Origin: Burkholderiaceae bacterium
Lineage (GTDB): Bacteria > Pseudomonadota > Gammaproteobacteria > Burkholderiales > Burkholderiaceae_C
DNA: 37,456 nucleotides
Direction of reading: 5' to 3'
Assembly: GCA_014879745.1 (NCBI GenBank)
Contig: JACSRM010000218.1
Location: 1-37,456 of the forward strand
Positions 1 through 9,380 of this stretch are shown one piece after another. Every line of letters starts with the position of its first letter. Positions within the stretch are counted from its first letter, which is position 1. The position numbers and the translations under genes were made by a program. The notes beneath the pieces are model-generated. The model had not been told where the DNA came from, ran no database searches, and was given only the letters and a program-made list of their open reading frames with translations.

Positions 1-67
1 GTTCAACACGGGAGCCAGCTTCTCAGCTTTGCGATCGATGCGGAAGATGACTTTGCGGAACGCTTAC
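1..67 (-). mobile_element. Possible end of an IS66-type insertion sequence (partial)
   Basis: Homology of the neighbouring dppF gene to its family stops abruptly at base 68. On the minus strand the following bases begin GTAAGCG, the start typical of terminal inverted repeats of IS66-family elements (known from the family). Only 67 bases are in the window and no transposase can be recognised, so the family is an inference. The eight-base target duplication expected for this family cannot be checked because the far end is outside. It could instead be another rearrangement joint. Confidence 0.4.
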
Positions 68-723
68 GCACCACCGCCAGGTCGTGCGCGATGAACAGGT
101 AGGTCAGGCCGAGTTGCTGCTGCAGGTCCTCGAGCAGGTTGATGACCTGCGCGCGGATCGACACGTCCAGCGCCGACACCGCCTCGTCGCAGATGATCAG
201 CTCGGGCCGCGCTGCCAGCGCGCGCGCGATGCCGATGCGCTGGCGCTGGCCACCCGAGAACTCGTGCGGGAAACGGCCCGCCATCGCCGGATTGAGCCCG
301 ACGCGGCGCAGCAGTTCGAGCACCTGGCTGCGATAGTCCGCGCCGTCCTGGCACAGCCGGTGCACCTTCAGCGGCTCGCCGACGATGTCGAGCACGCGCA
401 TGCGCGGATCGAGCGAGCCGTAGGGGTCCTGGAACACCATCTGCATCTTGCGCCGCACCTGGCGCAGCGCCGTGCCCTCCAGCCGCGTGATGTCCTGGCC
501 GTCGAGCATCACGCTGCCGCCGTCGATGGGCACCATCCTGAGCACGGCCAGGCCCGTGGTGGACTTGCCGCAGCCGCTCTCGCCGACGATGCCCAGCGTC
601 TCGCCGCGCAGCAGGTCGAAGCTCACGCCGTCGACGGCCTTGACGGTGCCGCCGCGCCCCAGGCCCAGCATCCCGCCGCGCAGGCGGAAGTGCACCTTCA
701 GGTCGCGCACGCTCAGCAGCGTT

Positions 724-737
<14 letters not shown>
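3..737 (-). pseudogene. dppF: Peptide/opine ABC transporter ATPase, DppF/OppF type, 3' end lost
   Basis: This is the second ATP-hydrolysing subunit of a dipeptide/oligopeptide-type importer. The Walker A motif GESGCGKS, the Q-loop MVFQDPYGSLDP, the signature FSGGQRQR, Walker B LIICDEAVSALD and the switch region IAHDL are all visible. After LAVVR (about residue 223) the normal continuation, around 90 residues including the C-terminal peptide-transporter domain with its cysteines, is replaced by about 20 unrelated residues and a stop. The break coincides with a GTAAGCG sequence at base 67. The start overlaps the end of dppD by 14 bases, as in an operon. The nucleotide-binding core is intact, so residual function cannot be excluded, but loss is more likely. 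Confidence 0.8.
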
Positions 738-1707
<970 letters not shown>

Positions 1708-1717
1708 CGGGCCGCCC

Positions 1718-2695
1718 CTACTTGCGTGCCTTGGCCCGGCGCACGCGGCCGCCGTAACGGCCGCCGCTGCCGCGCATGCGCGGGTCGATCAGGTCGCGCA
1801 CGGCGTCGCCGAACATGTTGATGCCGAACACCAGCACGATCAGCGCTGCGCTCGGAAAGATCGTCAGCCACGGCGCGCGGAACATGAAGGTGCGCCCCTC
1901 GACGTTGAGCATGCCGCCCCATGCCGGCTGCGGCGGCGGGATGCCCATGCCGATGAAGCTCAGCGTCGCTTCGTACAGGATCACCGCGCCCAGGCGCAGC
2001 GCGAACAGCACGACCAGGATCGGCAGCACGTTGGGCAGGATGTGGGTCAGCAGGATGCGCCGCGTCGACGCGCCGATCGACTGCGCGGCCTTGACGTAGG
2101 CGTTCTCCTTGACGCTGAGCACCTGGGCGCGAACGATGCGCGATCCGGTGACGCCGAACACCAGCGCCAGCGAGAAGATCACCGTGCCCGTGCCCGGCCC
2201 CGCGACCGAGACGAGCAGCAGCAGGAACACGAGGTCGGGAAAGATCATCCAGCTGTCGACCACGCGCTGCATCGCCATGTCGACGCGCCCGCCGAGGTAG
2301 CCGCTGACGATGCCGATCAGCGCCGAGAGGACGATCGACAGGCTTGCCGCCGCGAAGGCCACCACCACCGACAGCCGCGCGCCATGCACGATGCGCGCGA
2401 AGAGGTCGCGCCCGAGCTGATCGGTGCCGAACCAGGCCTCGGCCGAGGGCGGCTGCAGGCGGTGCAGCGGGTCGATCGCGTTGTAGCCCTGCGGCGCGAT
2501 GAGGTCGGCCGTCAGCGCGACCACCAGCATCAGCAGGCACAGCGCGCCGCCGACGGCGCCGAGGGGTTTCTCGCGCACCAGCCGGACCCAGAACTCCGCG
2601 AACGGATGCCGGCCGGGCGGGGCTGCCGCCTCGCCGCCCTGGGCCGGCGCACCTTCTTCGGGCACGCGCGGCTGCAGGGTTGGAACATGGCTCAT
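1718..2695 (-). CDS. dppC: Peptide/opine ABC transporter permease, DppC type
   Basis: Inner-membrane permease of the family-5 importer, 325 residues. An N-terminal cytoplasmic segment of about 45 residues precedes the first membrane helix (GAVGGALCLLMLVVALTADL). The DppC motifs FGTDQLGRDLFARIVHGAR and, in the cytoplasmic loop that contacts the ATPases, AAQSIGAS about 30 residues before VILYEATLSFIGMGIPPPQPAWG, are present. It starts 19 bases after dppB and ends 10 bases before dppD, so the genes are surely one transcript. The C-terminus is unusually rich in arginine and glycine. Confidence 0.93.
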   Translation of the reverse strand: MSHVPTLQPRVPEEGAPAQGGEAAAPPGRHPFAEFWVRLVREKPLGAVGGALCLLMLVVALTADLIAPQGYNAIDPLHRLQPPSAEAWFGTDQLGRDLFARIVHGARLSVVVAFAAASLSIVLSALIGIVSGYLGGRVDMAMQRVVDSWMIFPDLVFLLLLVSVAGPGTGTVIFSLALVFGVTGSRIVRAQVLSVKENAYVKAAQSIGASTRRILLTHILPNVLPILVVLFALRLGAVILYEATLSFIGMGIPPPQPAWGGMLNVEGRTFMFRAPWLTIFPSAALIVLVFGINMFGDAVRDLIDPRMRGSGGRYGGRVRRAKARK

Positions 2696-2714
2696 GGTGT
2701 TGCGCCCCTGGGCT

Positions 2715-3671
2715 TCAGCGGTCGTAGCGGATGCGCGGATCGAGCCAGCCGTAGCACAGGTCGATCAGCAGGTTGACGAACACGACGAGCACCGCGAAGA
2801 CCAGGAACACGCCGGTGATCACCGGGTAGTCGCGCTGGCGCACCGCGTCGAGCAGCAGGATGCCGGTGCCGGGCAGCGTGAAGATCAGCTCGAGCACGAA
2901 GATGCCGCCGAGCAGGACCGGCAGCAGGATGCCGATCAGCGTCAGCACCGGAATCATCGCGTTCTTCACCGCGTGGCGCAGCACCACCGCGCGCTCGCCC
3001 ACGCCCTTGGCCCAGGCGGTGCGGATGTAGTCCTGCCGCATCACCTCGAGCATGCTGGTGCGCAGCACGCGCACGATCGCCGCCGTGGTGGCCGCGGCGG
3101 CAATCAGCGCCGGGATCGACATCGCGAGGAAGTTGTCGCGCGGCGACTCGGCGAACGGCACGTAGCGCGGCGGCGACCAGCCCCACCACATCGCCGGCAG
3201 CAGCAGCGCCAGCACACCCAGCACGAAACCAGGTACCGACACGAGCACGATGGCGAAGCTGCGCGCGGCGTTATCCAGCCACCCGTCCTGGCGCACCGCG
3301 GACCAGATGCCGATCGGCAGCGAAATGAGCAGCGCGTAGAACAGCGTCCACAACCCGAGCTCCAGGGTCAGCGGCAGCCGGTACAGGATCTCCTCCAGCA
3401 CCGGGGTGTTGTAGCGGATCGAGATGCCGAGGTCTCCGCGCAGCAAGCCGCTCAGCCAGGCCAGATAGCGCTCGAAGAACGGACGGTCCAGCCCGAGCTG
3501 CGCCTGGAGCAGCGCGCGCGTCTTGGCCGGATCGCCGATATCTGGCATCTGCGCCATCAGCACGTCCACGGCGTCACCCGGGATCATGCGCAGCACGGCG
3601 AACAGGATCAGGCTCGTGATCAGCAGCGTCGGCACGATCGCCAGCACGCGGCGCAGGATATAGCTGCCCAT
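2715..3671 (-). CDS. dppB: Peptide/opine ABC transporter permease, DppB type
   Basis: Inner-membrane permease subunit, 318 residues, full length. It starts with the usual DppB pattern, a short basic N-terminus and a long first helix (YILRRVLAIVPTLLITSLIL), followed by a periplasmic stretch with LGLDRPFFERYLAWLSGLLRGDLG. The coupling loop has YIRTAWAKGVGERAVVLRHAVKNA, the DppB version of the EAA motif. It is the first transport gene after the TetR gene (37-base gap) and precedes dppC. Confidence 0.94.
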   Translation of the reverse strand: MGSYILRRVLAIVPTLLITSLILFAVLRMIPGDAVDVLMAQMPDIGDPAKTRALLQAQLGLDRPFFERYLAWLSGLLRGDLGISIRYNTPVLEEILYRLPLTLELGLWTLFYALLISLPIGIWSAVRQDGWLDNAARSFAIVLVSVPGFVLGVLALLLPAMWWGWSPPRYVPFAESPRDNFLAMSIPALIAAAATTAAIVRVLRTSMLEVMRQDYIRTAWAKGVGERAVVLRHAVKNAMIPVLTLIGILLPVLLGGIFVLELIFTLPGTGILLLDAVRQRDYPVITGVFLVFAVLVVFVNLLIDLCYGWLDPRIRYDR

Positions 3672-3708
3672 CAGCCGGCCCTGCCGCGCGAAGACAAGGC
3701 CTTGGCGT

Positions 3709-4413
3709 TCATGTCGCGACCGCCGGCCGCTGCGCCATCGCTTCCAGGATGCCGCCGACGATGAAGCGCGTCAGCAGCGCCGCCGCTGCGGGATCGCGGC
3801 GGCGGTTCTCGCCGCGCGACAGGCGCTCCACGCGATGGTCCGTCAGGTGGTGCACGAAGGCGCCGAGGGCGAACTGGTAGCACCACGCGGCCTGGCCCCG
3901 CGTGGCATCGGGAAAGGTATCGCTCAGCGCGTCGATGAAGGCGTGCGCCATGGGGTCGAACTGCTCGCGCAGCACCTTGCGGTTCAGCGGCGTGTCGCGC
4001 GTCAGCAGCTCGCGCGCGGCCAGCAGGGCGTAGGTCGGCGGTGCATCCGGAGCGCGCCCGAGCACCGGGGCCACGAAGGCCTCGACGATGTGCTGCACGC
4101 GTGCCTTGCGGCCGGGCCGCCGCGGGCGCGGCGGCGACGCTTGCAGCGCCGTCACGCGCGCCTGCACGTTGCGGCTGCCGCGCGCGAACACCGCGGCGAA
4201 CAGATGCTCCTTGCGCCCGTAGTGATAGTCGATCAGGCCCAGCGGCACTCCCGCCGCGTCGGCGATGCGCCGCAGCGACACCGCGGGGTAACCCTCGGTC
4301 GCGAACAGCCGCTCCGCCGCGACCAGGATCGCGCGTGCGCGGTCCACGCCGCCCTTGGCGGCGCGGGTCTCGCTGCGTGCTGCGGCGGCGGCTTGACGGC
4401 GCGAATCGGGCAT
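3709..4413 (-). CDS. TetR/AcrR-family transcriptional regulator
   Basis: A 234-residue regulator. Residues about 22-70 form the TetR DNA-binding domain: ILVAAERLFATEGYPAVSLRRIADAAGVPLGLIDYHYGRKEHLF is the helix-turn-helix region. The remainder is a helical ligand-binding domain with no assignable ligand. I chose ATG 4413 over an open frame reaching 4515, because the extra 34 residues lack family similarity and would cover the divergent promoter. It is the first gene of the dppBCDF operon and divergent from the substrate-binding protein gene, so it probably controls both directions through the palindrome at 4437-4450. Confidence 0.9.
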   Translation of the reverse strand: MPDSRRQAAAAARSETRAAKGGVDRARAILVAAERLFATEGYPAVSLRRIADAAGVPLGLIDYHYGRKEHLFAAVFARGSRNVQARVTALQASPPRPRRPGRKARVQHIVEAFVAPVLGRAPDAPPTYALLAARELLTRDTPLNRKVLREQFDPMAHAFIDALSDTFPDATRGQAAWCYQFALGAFVHHLTDHRVERLSRGENRRRDPAAAALLTRFIVGGILEAMAQRPAVAT

Positions 4414-4436
4414 GGCGACGAAATGTACAGAAATAC

Positions 4437-4450
4437 TGGACTCGTGTCCA
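4437..4450. promoter_or_regulatory. Candidate TetR operator between divergent operons
   Basis: The bases TGGAC-TCGT-GTCCA form a perfect inverted repeat with 5-base arms and a 4-base centre. The symmetry weakens but continues outward (8 of 11 arm positions pair over 4430-4456). It lies in the 131-base gap between the TetR start (4413) and the binding-protein start (4545), where a repressor could control both promoters. Operator function is inferred from position and symmetry. Confidence 0.55.
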
Positions 4451-4544
4451 AATTTTCCGGATACTCGCGACGGATGCTGCCGCTTCATGCCGTGGATCGG
4501 CCCCGCATCGATCACCCCGACACACCCACTCCAGGAGACTCGAC

Positions 4545-6257
4545 ATGCGCCTTTGGACTTCGATCCGTGCGCTGGCCACCGCGGCCGGCGCTGCGTGGCT
4601 GGCGGCAGCGGCGGTGCCTGCCCATGCGGTGGAGCCGAACAACGAGCTGAACGTGGTGGGCCTGCTGCGCGCCTTCGATCAATGGAACTGGGACACCACG
4701 GCCTGGTTCTGGAAGACCAACCCCGACGCCTTCGGTATGGAATCGATGGGCCGCGGCAACCTGAAGAAAGGGCCGCGCGGCAGCAACGAGTACGGCTTCA
4801 ACGCCGGCGACTTCGTCCCCTACCAGTTCGTCGAGGGCGCGCTGGCGGAGAGCTGGGAGGTCAAGCAGAACCCGCTGCGCATCCAGTTCAACCTGCGCAA
4901 GGGCGTCAACTGGCAGGAGATCCCGGGCGTGATGAAGGCAAGGCCGCTGGTCGCGGCCGACGTCATCAACAACTTCAAGGTCATGAAGGCGGCGCCGAAG
5001 AACATCAAGGGATTCTGGGAATACGTCGATCGCTGGGAAGCGCCCGACGACCACACGGTGGTGGCCTACCTGAGCCGCTGGCAGGCGGACTGGGACTACC
5101 AGCTGCTATGGGGCTACTACAACGGCATCCAGCCGCCCGAGCGGCTCGCGCTGTCGAACGAGCAGCGCGCCCAGTGGCAGACGATCGCAGGCACCGGGCC
5201 CTACCGCCTGGCCAACTGGCGCGCCGGCCAGCCGGTGGTCTACGAACGCAACCCCGGCTACTGGGACAGCGTGACGCTCGACGGCAAGTCCTACAAGCTG
5301 CCGCTCAACAGCAAGGTCATCGTGCACAACCTGGCCGACGTGACCGCCGCCATCGCCGCGCTGACCACCGGCCGCGCCGATCTGTGGCAGGGCATCCCGC
5401 CGAACAGCGTGCCCGACGTCAAGCGCGCCGCCCCCGACCTGAAGTGGCACGAATACGTTGCCGCCACCGGCACGCAGATCGCGCTGCCGGTCAACCGCAA
5501 GCCGTTCGACGACGTGCGCGTGCGCCGCGCGCTGAACGTGGCGATCGACGGCAACGCGCTGCTGAAGGGCGCACTCGACGGCAAGGGCGTGCTGTTGAAC
5601 TTCCCGTTCAGCGCCACCTGGAGCGGCCTGGCCACGCCGATCGAGCAGCTGGCGCCGGCGGCGCGGGAGATGTTCGCCTACAACCCGCAGCGCGCGCGCG
5701 AGCTGCTGAAGGAGGCCGGCTATCCGAACGGCTTCGAGTTCGACCTGATCTACCCGCAGGCCAACTCGGTTCACGCCGACATGGTGCCGATGCTGCAGGC
5801 GTTCTACAAGCAGGTCGGCGTCACGATGAACGCCAAACCGATGGAGCAGGCGGCCTACGACGCGCAACGCCGCAACGCCGAACGCACGGCGGCCTATCTG
5901 TACGACACCTCGCACGGCACGCCGGTGGCGGTGCTGCGCAAGTCGTTCCAGCGCGATCAACCTTGGAACCCCATGTTCTATGCGTCGGACGAGTTCGACA
6001 AGCGCTTCAAGGACTTGCTGACCGAAATGAACCCCGAGACGGCGCGCACGAAATCGCAGGCGCTCAACCGCTGGATCATCGAGGAGGAGGTGCCCTATGT
6101 CTTCCTGCCCAGCGGGCGCGGCTACACCGCCTGGTGGCCGTGGGTGAAGAACTTCCATGGCGAAACCAGCACGGGTGCCTGGGATCCGGCCTTCATCTAC
6201 GCCAACATCTGGATCGACAACGCAGAGAAGCAGCGCATGCTGAGCGGCCGCCGTTGA
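4545..6257 (+). CDS. ABC transporter substrate-binding protein, family 5 (peptide/opine type)
   Basis: Periplasmic solute receptor of the dpp-type importer, 570 residues. A typical Sec signal peptide ends at about residue 27 (AAVPAHA). The mature protein has the SBP_bac_5 fold signatures: YQFVEGALAESWEV, TGPYRLANWRAGQPVVYERNPGYW, FDDVRVRRALNVAIDG and ARELLKEAGYPNGFEFDL. The start at 4545 follows CAGGAG at a normal distance. It is divergent from tetR-dppBCDF and first in an operon with a CoA ligase and ring-fission-type enzymes, so an organic acid or conjugate is as plausible a ligand as a peptide. Confidence 0.92.
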   Translation: MRLWTSIRALATAAGAAWLAAAAVPAHAVEPNNELNVVGLLRAFDQWNWDTTAWFWKTNPDAFGMESMGRGNLKKGPRGSNEYGFNAGDFVPYQFVEGALAESWEVKQNPLRIQFNLRKGVNWQEIPGVMKARPLVAADVINNFKVMKAAPKNIKGFWEYVDRWEAPDDHTVVAYLSRWQADWDYQLLWGYYNGIQPPERLALSNEQRAQWQTIAGTGPYRLANWRAGQPVVYERNPGYWDSVTLDGKSYKLPLNSKVIVHNLADVTAAIAALTTGRADLWQGIPPNSVPDVKRAAPDLKWHEYVAATGTQIALPVNRKPFDDVRVRRALNVAIDGNALLKGALDGKGVLLNFPFSATWSGLATPIEQLAPAAREMFAYNPQRARELLKEAGYPNGFEFDLIYPQANSVHADMVPMLQAFYKQVGVTMNAKPMEQAAYDAQRRNAERTAAYLYDTSHGTPVAVLRKSFQRDQPWNPMFYASDEFDKRFKDLLTEMNPETARTKSQALNRWIIEEEVPYVFLPSGRGYTAWWPWVKNFHGETSTGAWDPAFIYANIWIDNAEKQRMLSGRR

Positions 6258-6309
6258 CCCGGTTTCGCGTCCCGGGCGATGCCACCTTCCCGGCAGCACG
6301 CGCCCGCGC

Positions 6310-7896
6310 ATGAAGAGCACGGCGGCAGACATCGGCGCGCTGCGCGAACGGGCGTTCGGCTCGCATCATGAGCTGATTCGCGCGCACGCCGCGCTGCGGC
6401 CGCACAAGCCGGCGATGATCCAGGACGAGCGGCGCCTCAGCTATGCGCAGCTCGACGCGCTGATGGACCGCATCGCCGCGGCCCTGCAGCGCGACGACGT
6501 CGAGCCCGGCGGCTGCGTGGCGATCTGCGCTGCGACATCGATCGAGTACGGCGCCGTCTTCATGGCCGCGCCGCGCGCGGCCGCGGGGGTCGCGCCGCTG
6601 TCGCCGTCGTCGACGCCGCAAAGCCTGATGGCGATGCTCGACGACTGCGGCGCCTGCATCGTATTCCTCGATGCCGCCGTGGCGCAGGCGCTGGCGCCGC
6701 TGCGCTGCTCGCCGCGGCCGGCCTGGGTCATGCTCGACGAATCGGACTTCGGCGTGCGCTTGCAGGACTGGCTCGCGCAGGCCGGTGCGCAGCCGCGGCC
6801 CGAGGCGCTCGACCCGGACGCGGCGTTCAACATCATCTACTCGTCGGGCACGACCGGCACGCCCAAGGGCATCGTGCAGTCGTACCGCCTGCGCTGGCTG
6901 CAGCTGATGCGCGAGCCGGGCCATGACTACGAGGCGGATGCGGCGAACGTCAACCTGATCTCGACGCCGCTGTACTCCAACACCACGCTGGTGAGCTTCC
7001 TGCCGACGCTGGCCAATGGCGGCACGCTGGTGCTGCAGCCGAACTTCGATGCCGTCGAGTATCTGGAGCTCGCGCAGCGGCACCGCGTCACGCATGCGAT
7101 GCTGGTGCCGGTGCAGTACCGGCGGCTGCTGGCGGTGCCGGACTTCGACCGCTACGACCTGTCGAGCTTCGTCATGAAGTACAGCACCAGCGCACCCTTC
7201 GCGGTCGACCTGAAGGCGCAAGTGCTCGAGCGCTGGCCCGGCGGTCTCACCGAGTTCTACGGCATGACCGAAGGCGGCGCCTCGTGCCATTTGCTGGCGC
7301 ACGAGCGGCCCGACAAGCTGCACACGGTGGGCTGCCCGATGCCCGGCCATGAGATGCGTGTCATCGACGAGGCCGGCCGGGAGCTGCCAGCAGGCGAGAT
7401 CGGCGAGATCGTCGGGCGCTCGCCGATCATGATGAACGGCTATCTCAACCAGCCCGGCAGGACGAGTGAAGCCGAGTGGTGCGACGCGCAAGGCAACCGC
7501 TTCATCCGCACCGGCGACGTCGGCCGCTTCGATGCCGACGGCTTCCTCACCTTGATGGACCGGCGCAAGGACATGCTCATCTCCGGCGGCTTCAACGTCT
7601 ATCCGAGCGACCTCGAGGCAGTGCTGGTGCAGTGCGACGGCGTGCTCGAAGCCGCCGTGGTCGGTGTGCCATCGCAGCGCTGGGGCGAAACGCCGGTGGG
7701 CTTCGTCGTGCCGCGGCCCGGCCGCACGCTGGACGCGGCCGCCGTGCGCGCGTGGGCCAACGAACGACTCGGCAAGACGCAGGCGATCAGCGCCATCGAG
7801 GTCGTGCCGGCGCTGCCGCGCAGCGCGATCGGCAAGGTGTTGAAGCGCGAGCTGCGCGACGCCTGGCGCGCGCCGCCCCATTCGGGTTCGAGCTGA
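6310..7896 (+). CDS. AMP-dependent acyl-CoA synthetase/ligase
   Basis: Activates a carboxylic acid to its CoA thioester through an acyl-adenylate; 528 residues. The AMP-binding motifs are clear: the phosphate loop YSSGTTGTPKG near residue 178, FYGMTEGG near 317, the hinge region GDVGRFDADGFLTLMDRRKDM and the catalytic lysine region near the end (AIGKVLKREL). It lies 52 bases after the binding-protein gene and before the cupin gene, in one plus-strand operon. Family features do not separate medium-chain fatty, aryl or benzoate-type substrates; the context suggests an imported aromatic or alicyclic acid. Confidence 0.9.
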   Translation: MKSTAADIGALRERAFGSHHELIRAHAALRPHKPAMIQDERRLSYAQLDALMDRIAAALQRDDVEPGGCVAICAATSIEYGAVFMAAPRAAAGVAPLSPSSTPQSLMAMLDDCGACIVFLDAAVAQALAPLRCSPRPAWVMLDESDFGVRLQDWLAQAGAQPRPEALDPDAAFNIIYSSGTTGTPKGIVQSYRLRWLQLMREPGHDYEADAANVNLISTPLYSNTTLVSFLPTLANGGTLVLQPNFDAVEYLELAQRHRVTHAMLVPVQYRRLLAVPDFDRYDLSSFVMKYSTSAPFAVDLKAQVLERWPGGLTEFYGMTEGGASCHLLAHERPDKLHTVGCPMPGHEMRVIDEAGRELPAGEIGEIVGRSPIMMNGYLNQPGRTSEAEWCDAQGNRFIRTGDVGRFDADGFLTLMDRRKDMLISGGFNVYPSDLEAVLVQCDGVLEAAVVGVPSQRWGETPVGFVVPRPGRTLDAAAVRAWANERLGKTQAISAIEVVPALPRSAIGKVLKRELRDAWRAPPHSGSS

Positions 7897-7930
7897 CTGG
7901 GATCGCACCCGCCGCCCCTTGGAGGACACC

Positions 7931-8476
7931 ATGCCATTGCCCCTGCGCCGGATCGTCACCGGCGACGACGCCGCCGGCCGTTCGGTCATCGTTTCCGACG
8001 GCCCCACGCCGAACACCTTCGGCCCGCCCGGCGATCCCGTCCTGATCAATTTCTGGGCGACGTTCCAGTCGCCGCCGGACTTGCGCGACAGCGCCGATCC
8101 TGCGGCCGGGCCGATCGCGCTGCACTCCGGCCGCGGCGGCGCCACGTTCCGCTTCTTCCGTGTGCCGCCGGAAACGGCCTTCGCCCACCTGAGCGATGCC
8201 GAGCGCCGTCAGGGCACGGCCGCGTACTACGCGCAGGTCGGCGCGGCCGATGCCTACGATCCGACGGGCCGCCACCCCGCCTTCCATCGCACGCGTTCGG
8301 TCGACTTCATCGTGCTGCTCGAAGGCGAGGTGACCTTGATGCTCGACGACGCCGAGACCGACCTGAAGCCCTTCGACGTCGTCGTCCAGCGCGGCACGAG
8401 TCATGCGTGGGTGAATCGCGGTGAGCGCACCGCGCTGATGATGGCCGTGCTGCTGGACGCCGGCGAAGTAGACTGA
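7931..8476 (+). CDS. Cupin-domain protein
   Basis: A small protein of 181 residues with one cupin barrel in the C-terminal half. Motif 1 is seen as FHRTRSVDFIVLLEGEVTLML and motif 2 as PFDVVVQRGTSHAWVNRG. The metal-binding set is incomplete (one His in each motif and an Asp in place of the usual residues), so catalysis is uncertain. ATG 7931 is preceded by GGAGG at the right distance, whereas a TTG 12 bases upstream is not. It sits between the CoA ligase and the cyclase gene, suggesting a role in the same pathway as an enzyme or small-molecule binder. Confidence 0.8.
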   Translation: MPLPLRRIVTGDDAAGRSVIVSDGPTPNTFGPPGDPVLINFWATFQSPPDLRDSADPAAGPIALHSGRGGATFRFFRVPPETAFAHLSDAERRQGTAAYYAQVGAADAYDPTGRHPAFHRTRSVDFIVLLEGEVTLMLDDAETDLKPFDVVVQRGTSHAWVNRGERTALMMAVLLDAGEVD

Positions 8477-8540
8477 CCACGCCCTTTCGGCGGCGCCGCA
8501 GGGCCTCGGCCCGCCAGCCGCCAACTTCTTGGAGAAGCTC

Positions 8541-9347
8541 ATGCCGCGCAGATTCGTCGACTTGTCGATCTACCTGGAAAACGACGTCATCTCGGACCCC
8601 CCACCCTTCGGGCCGAAGATCCAATATTTCACGCATGAGAACACGGTGGGCCAGATCACACCCTTCTTCCCCGGCCTGAAGAAGGAAGACCTGCCCGATG
8701 GCGAGGGCTGGGCCGTCGAGCAGGTGAGCCTGTCCACCCACAACGGCACCCATCTGGACGCGCCCTACCACTTCCACTCGACGATGGACAAGGCGCTGGG
8801 CGAGAAGAAGCCCGCCATCACGATCGACGCGGTGCCGCTGGAGTGGTGCTTCCAGCCCGGCGTCAAGCTGGACTTTCGCCACTTCGCCGACGGCTACGTG
8901 GTCACTGCCGCCGACGTCGAGGCGGAGCTGAAGCGCATCGGCCATACGCTCGAGCCGCTGGAGATCGTCGTCGTCAACACGCGCGCCGGCAGCCGCTACG
9001 GCAACGACGACTACGTCTCGGCCGGCTGCGGCATGGGCTACGAGGCCACCATGTACCTGCTCGGGCGCGGCGTGCGCCTGACCGGCACCGACGGCTGGAG
9101 CTGGGACGCGCCCTTCGTGCACACCGCCAAGAAGTACGGCCAGTCGCACGATGCCGGGCTGATCTGGGAAGGCCACAAGGCCGGGCGCGACATCGGCTAC
9201 TGCCACCTGGAAAAGCTGCACAACCTCGAGGCGCTGCCGGGCGACGGCTTTTTCATCAGCTGCTTCCCGCACAAGATCCGCGGCGCCTCGGCCGGCTGGA
9301 CGCGCGCGGTGGCGATCTTCGACGAGGCGCTGCTGGCCAGCGCCTGA
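8541..9347 (+). CDS. Cyclase-family metal-dependent hydrolase (kynurenine formamidase-like)
   Basis: A 268-residue protein of the cyclase superfamily (PF04199), which includes kynurenine formamidase and isatin hydrolase. The signature metal-binding motif HNGTHLDAPYHFH lies near residues 71-83, and SAGCGMGYEATMYLLGRGVRLTGTDGWSWD is the conserved central part. These enzymes use a bound metal ion to hydrolyse amides or cyclic amides and related esters. ATG 8541 follows TTGGAGAAG. The neighbouring CoA ligase, cupin and fumarylacetoacetase suggest ring or lactone opening in a degradation pathway; the substrate is not determined. Confidence 0.88.
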   Translation: MPRRFVDLSIYLENDVISDPPPFGPKIQYFTHENTVGQITPFFPGLKKEDLPDGEGWAVEQVSLSTHNGTHLDAPYHFHSTMDKALGEKKPAITIDAVPLEWCFQPGVKLDFRHFADGYVVTAADVEAELKRIGHTLEPLEIVVVNTRAGSRYGNDDYVSAGCGMGYEATMYLLGRGVRLTGTDGWSWDAPFVHTAKKYGQSHDAGLIWEGHKAGRDIGYCHLEKLHNLEALPGDGFFISCFPHKIRGASAGWTRAVAIFDEALLASA

Positions 9348-9380
9348 CTATTTCACCCCATTTTCACCGTGCCCGTTGTC

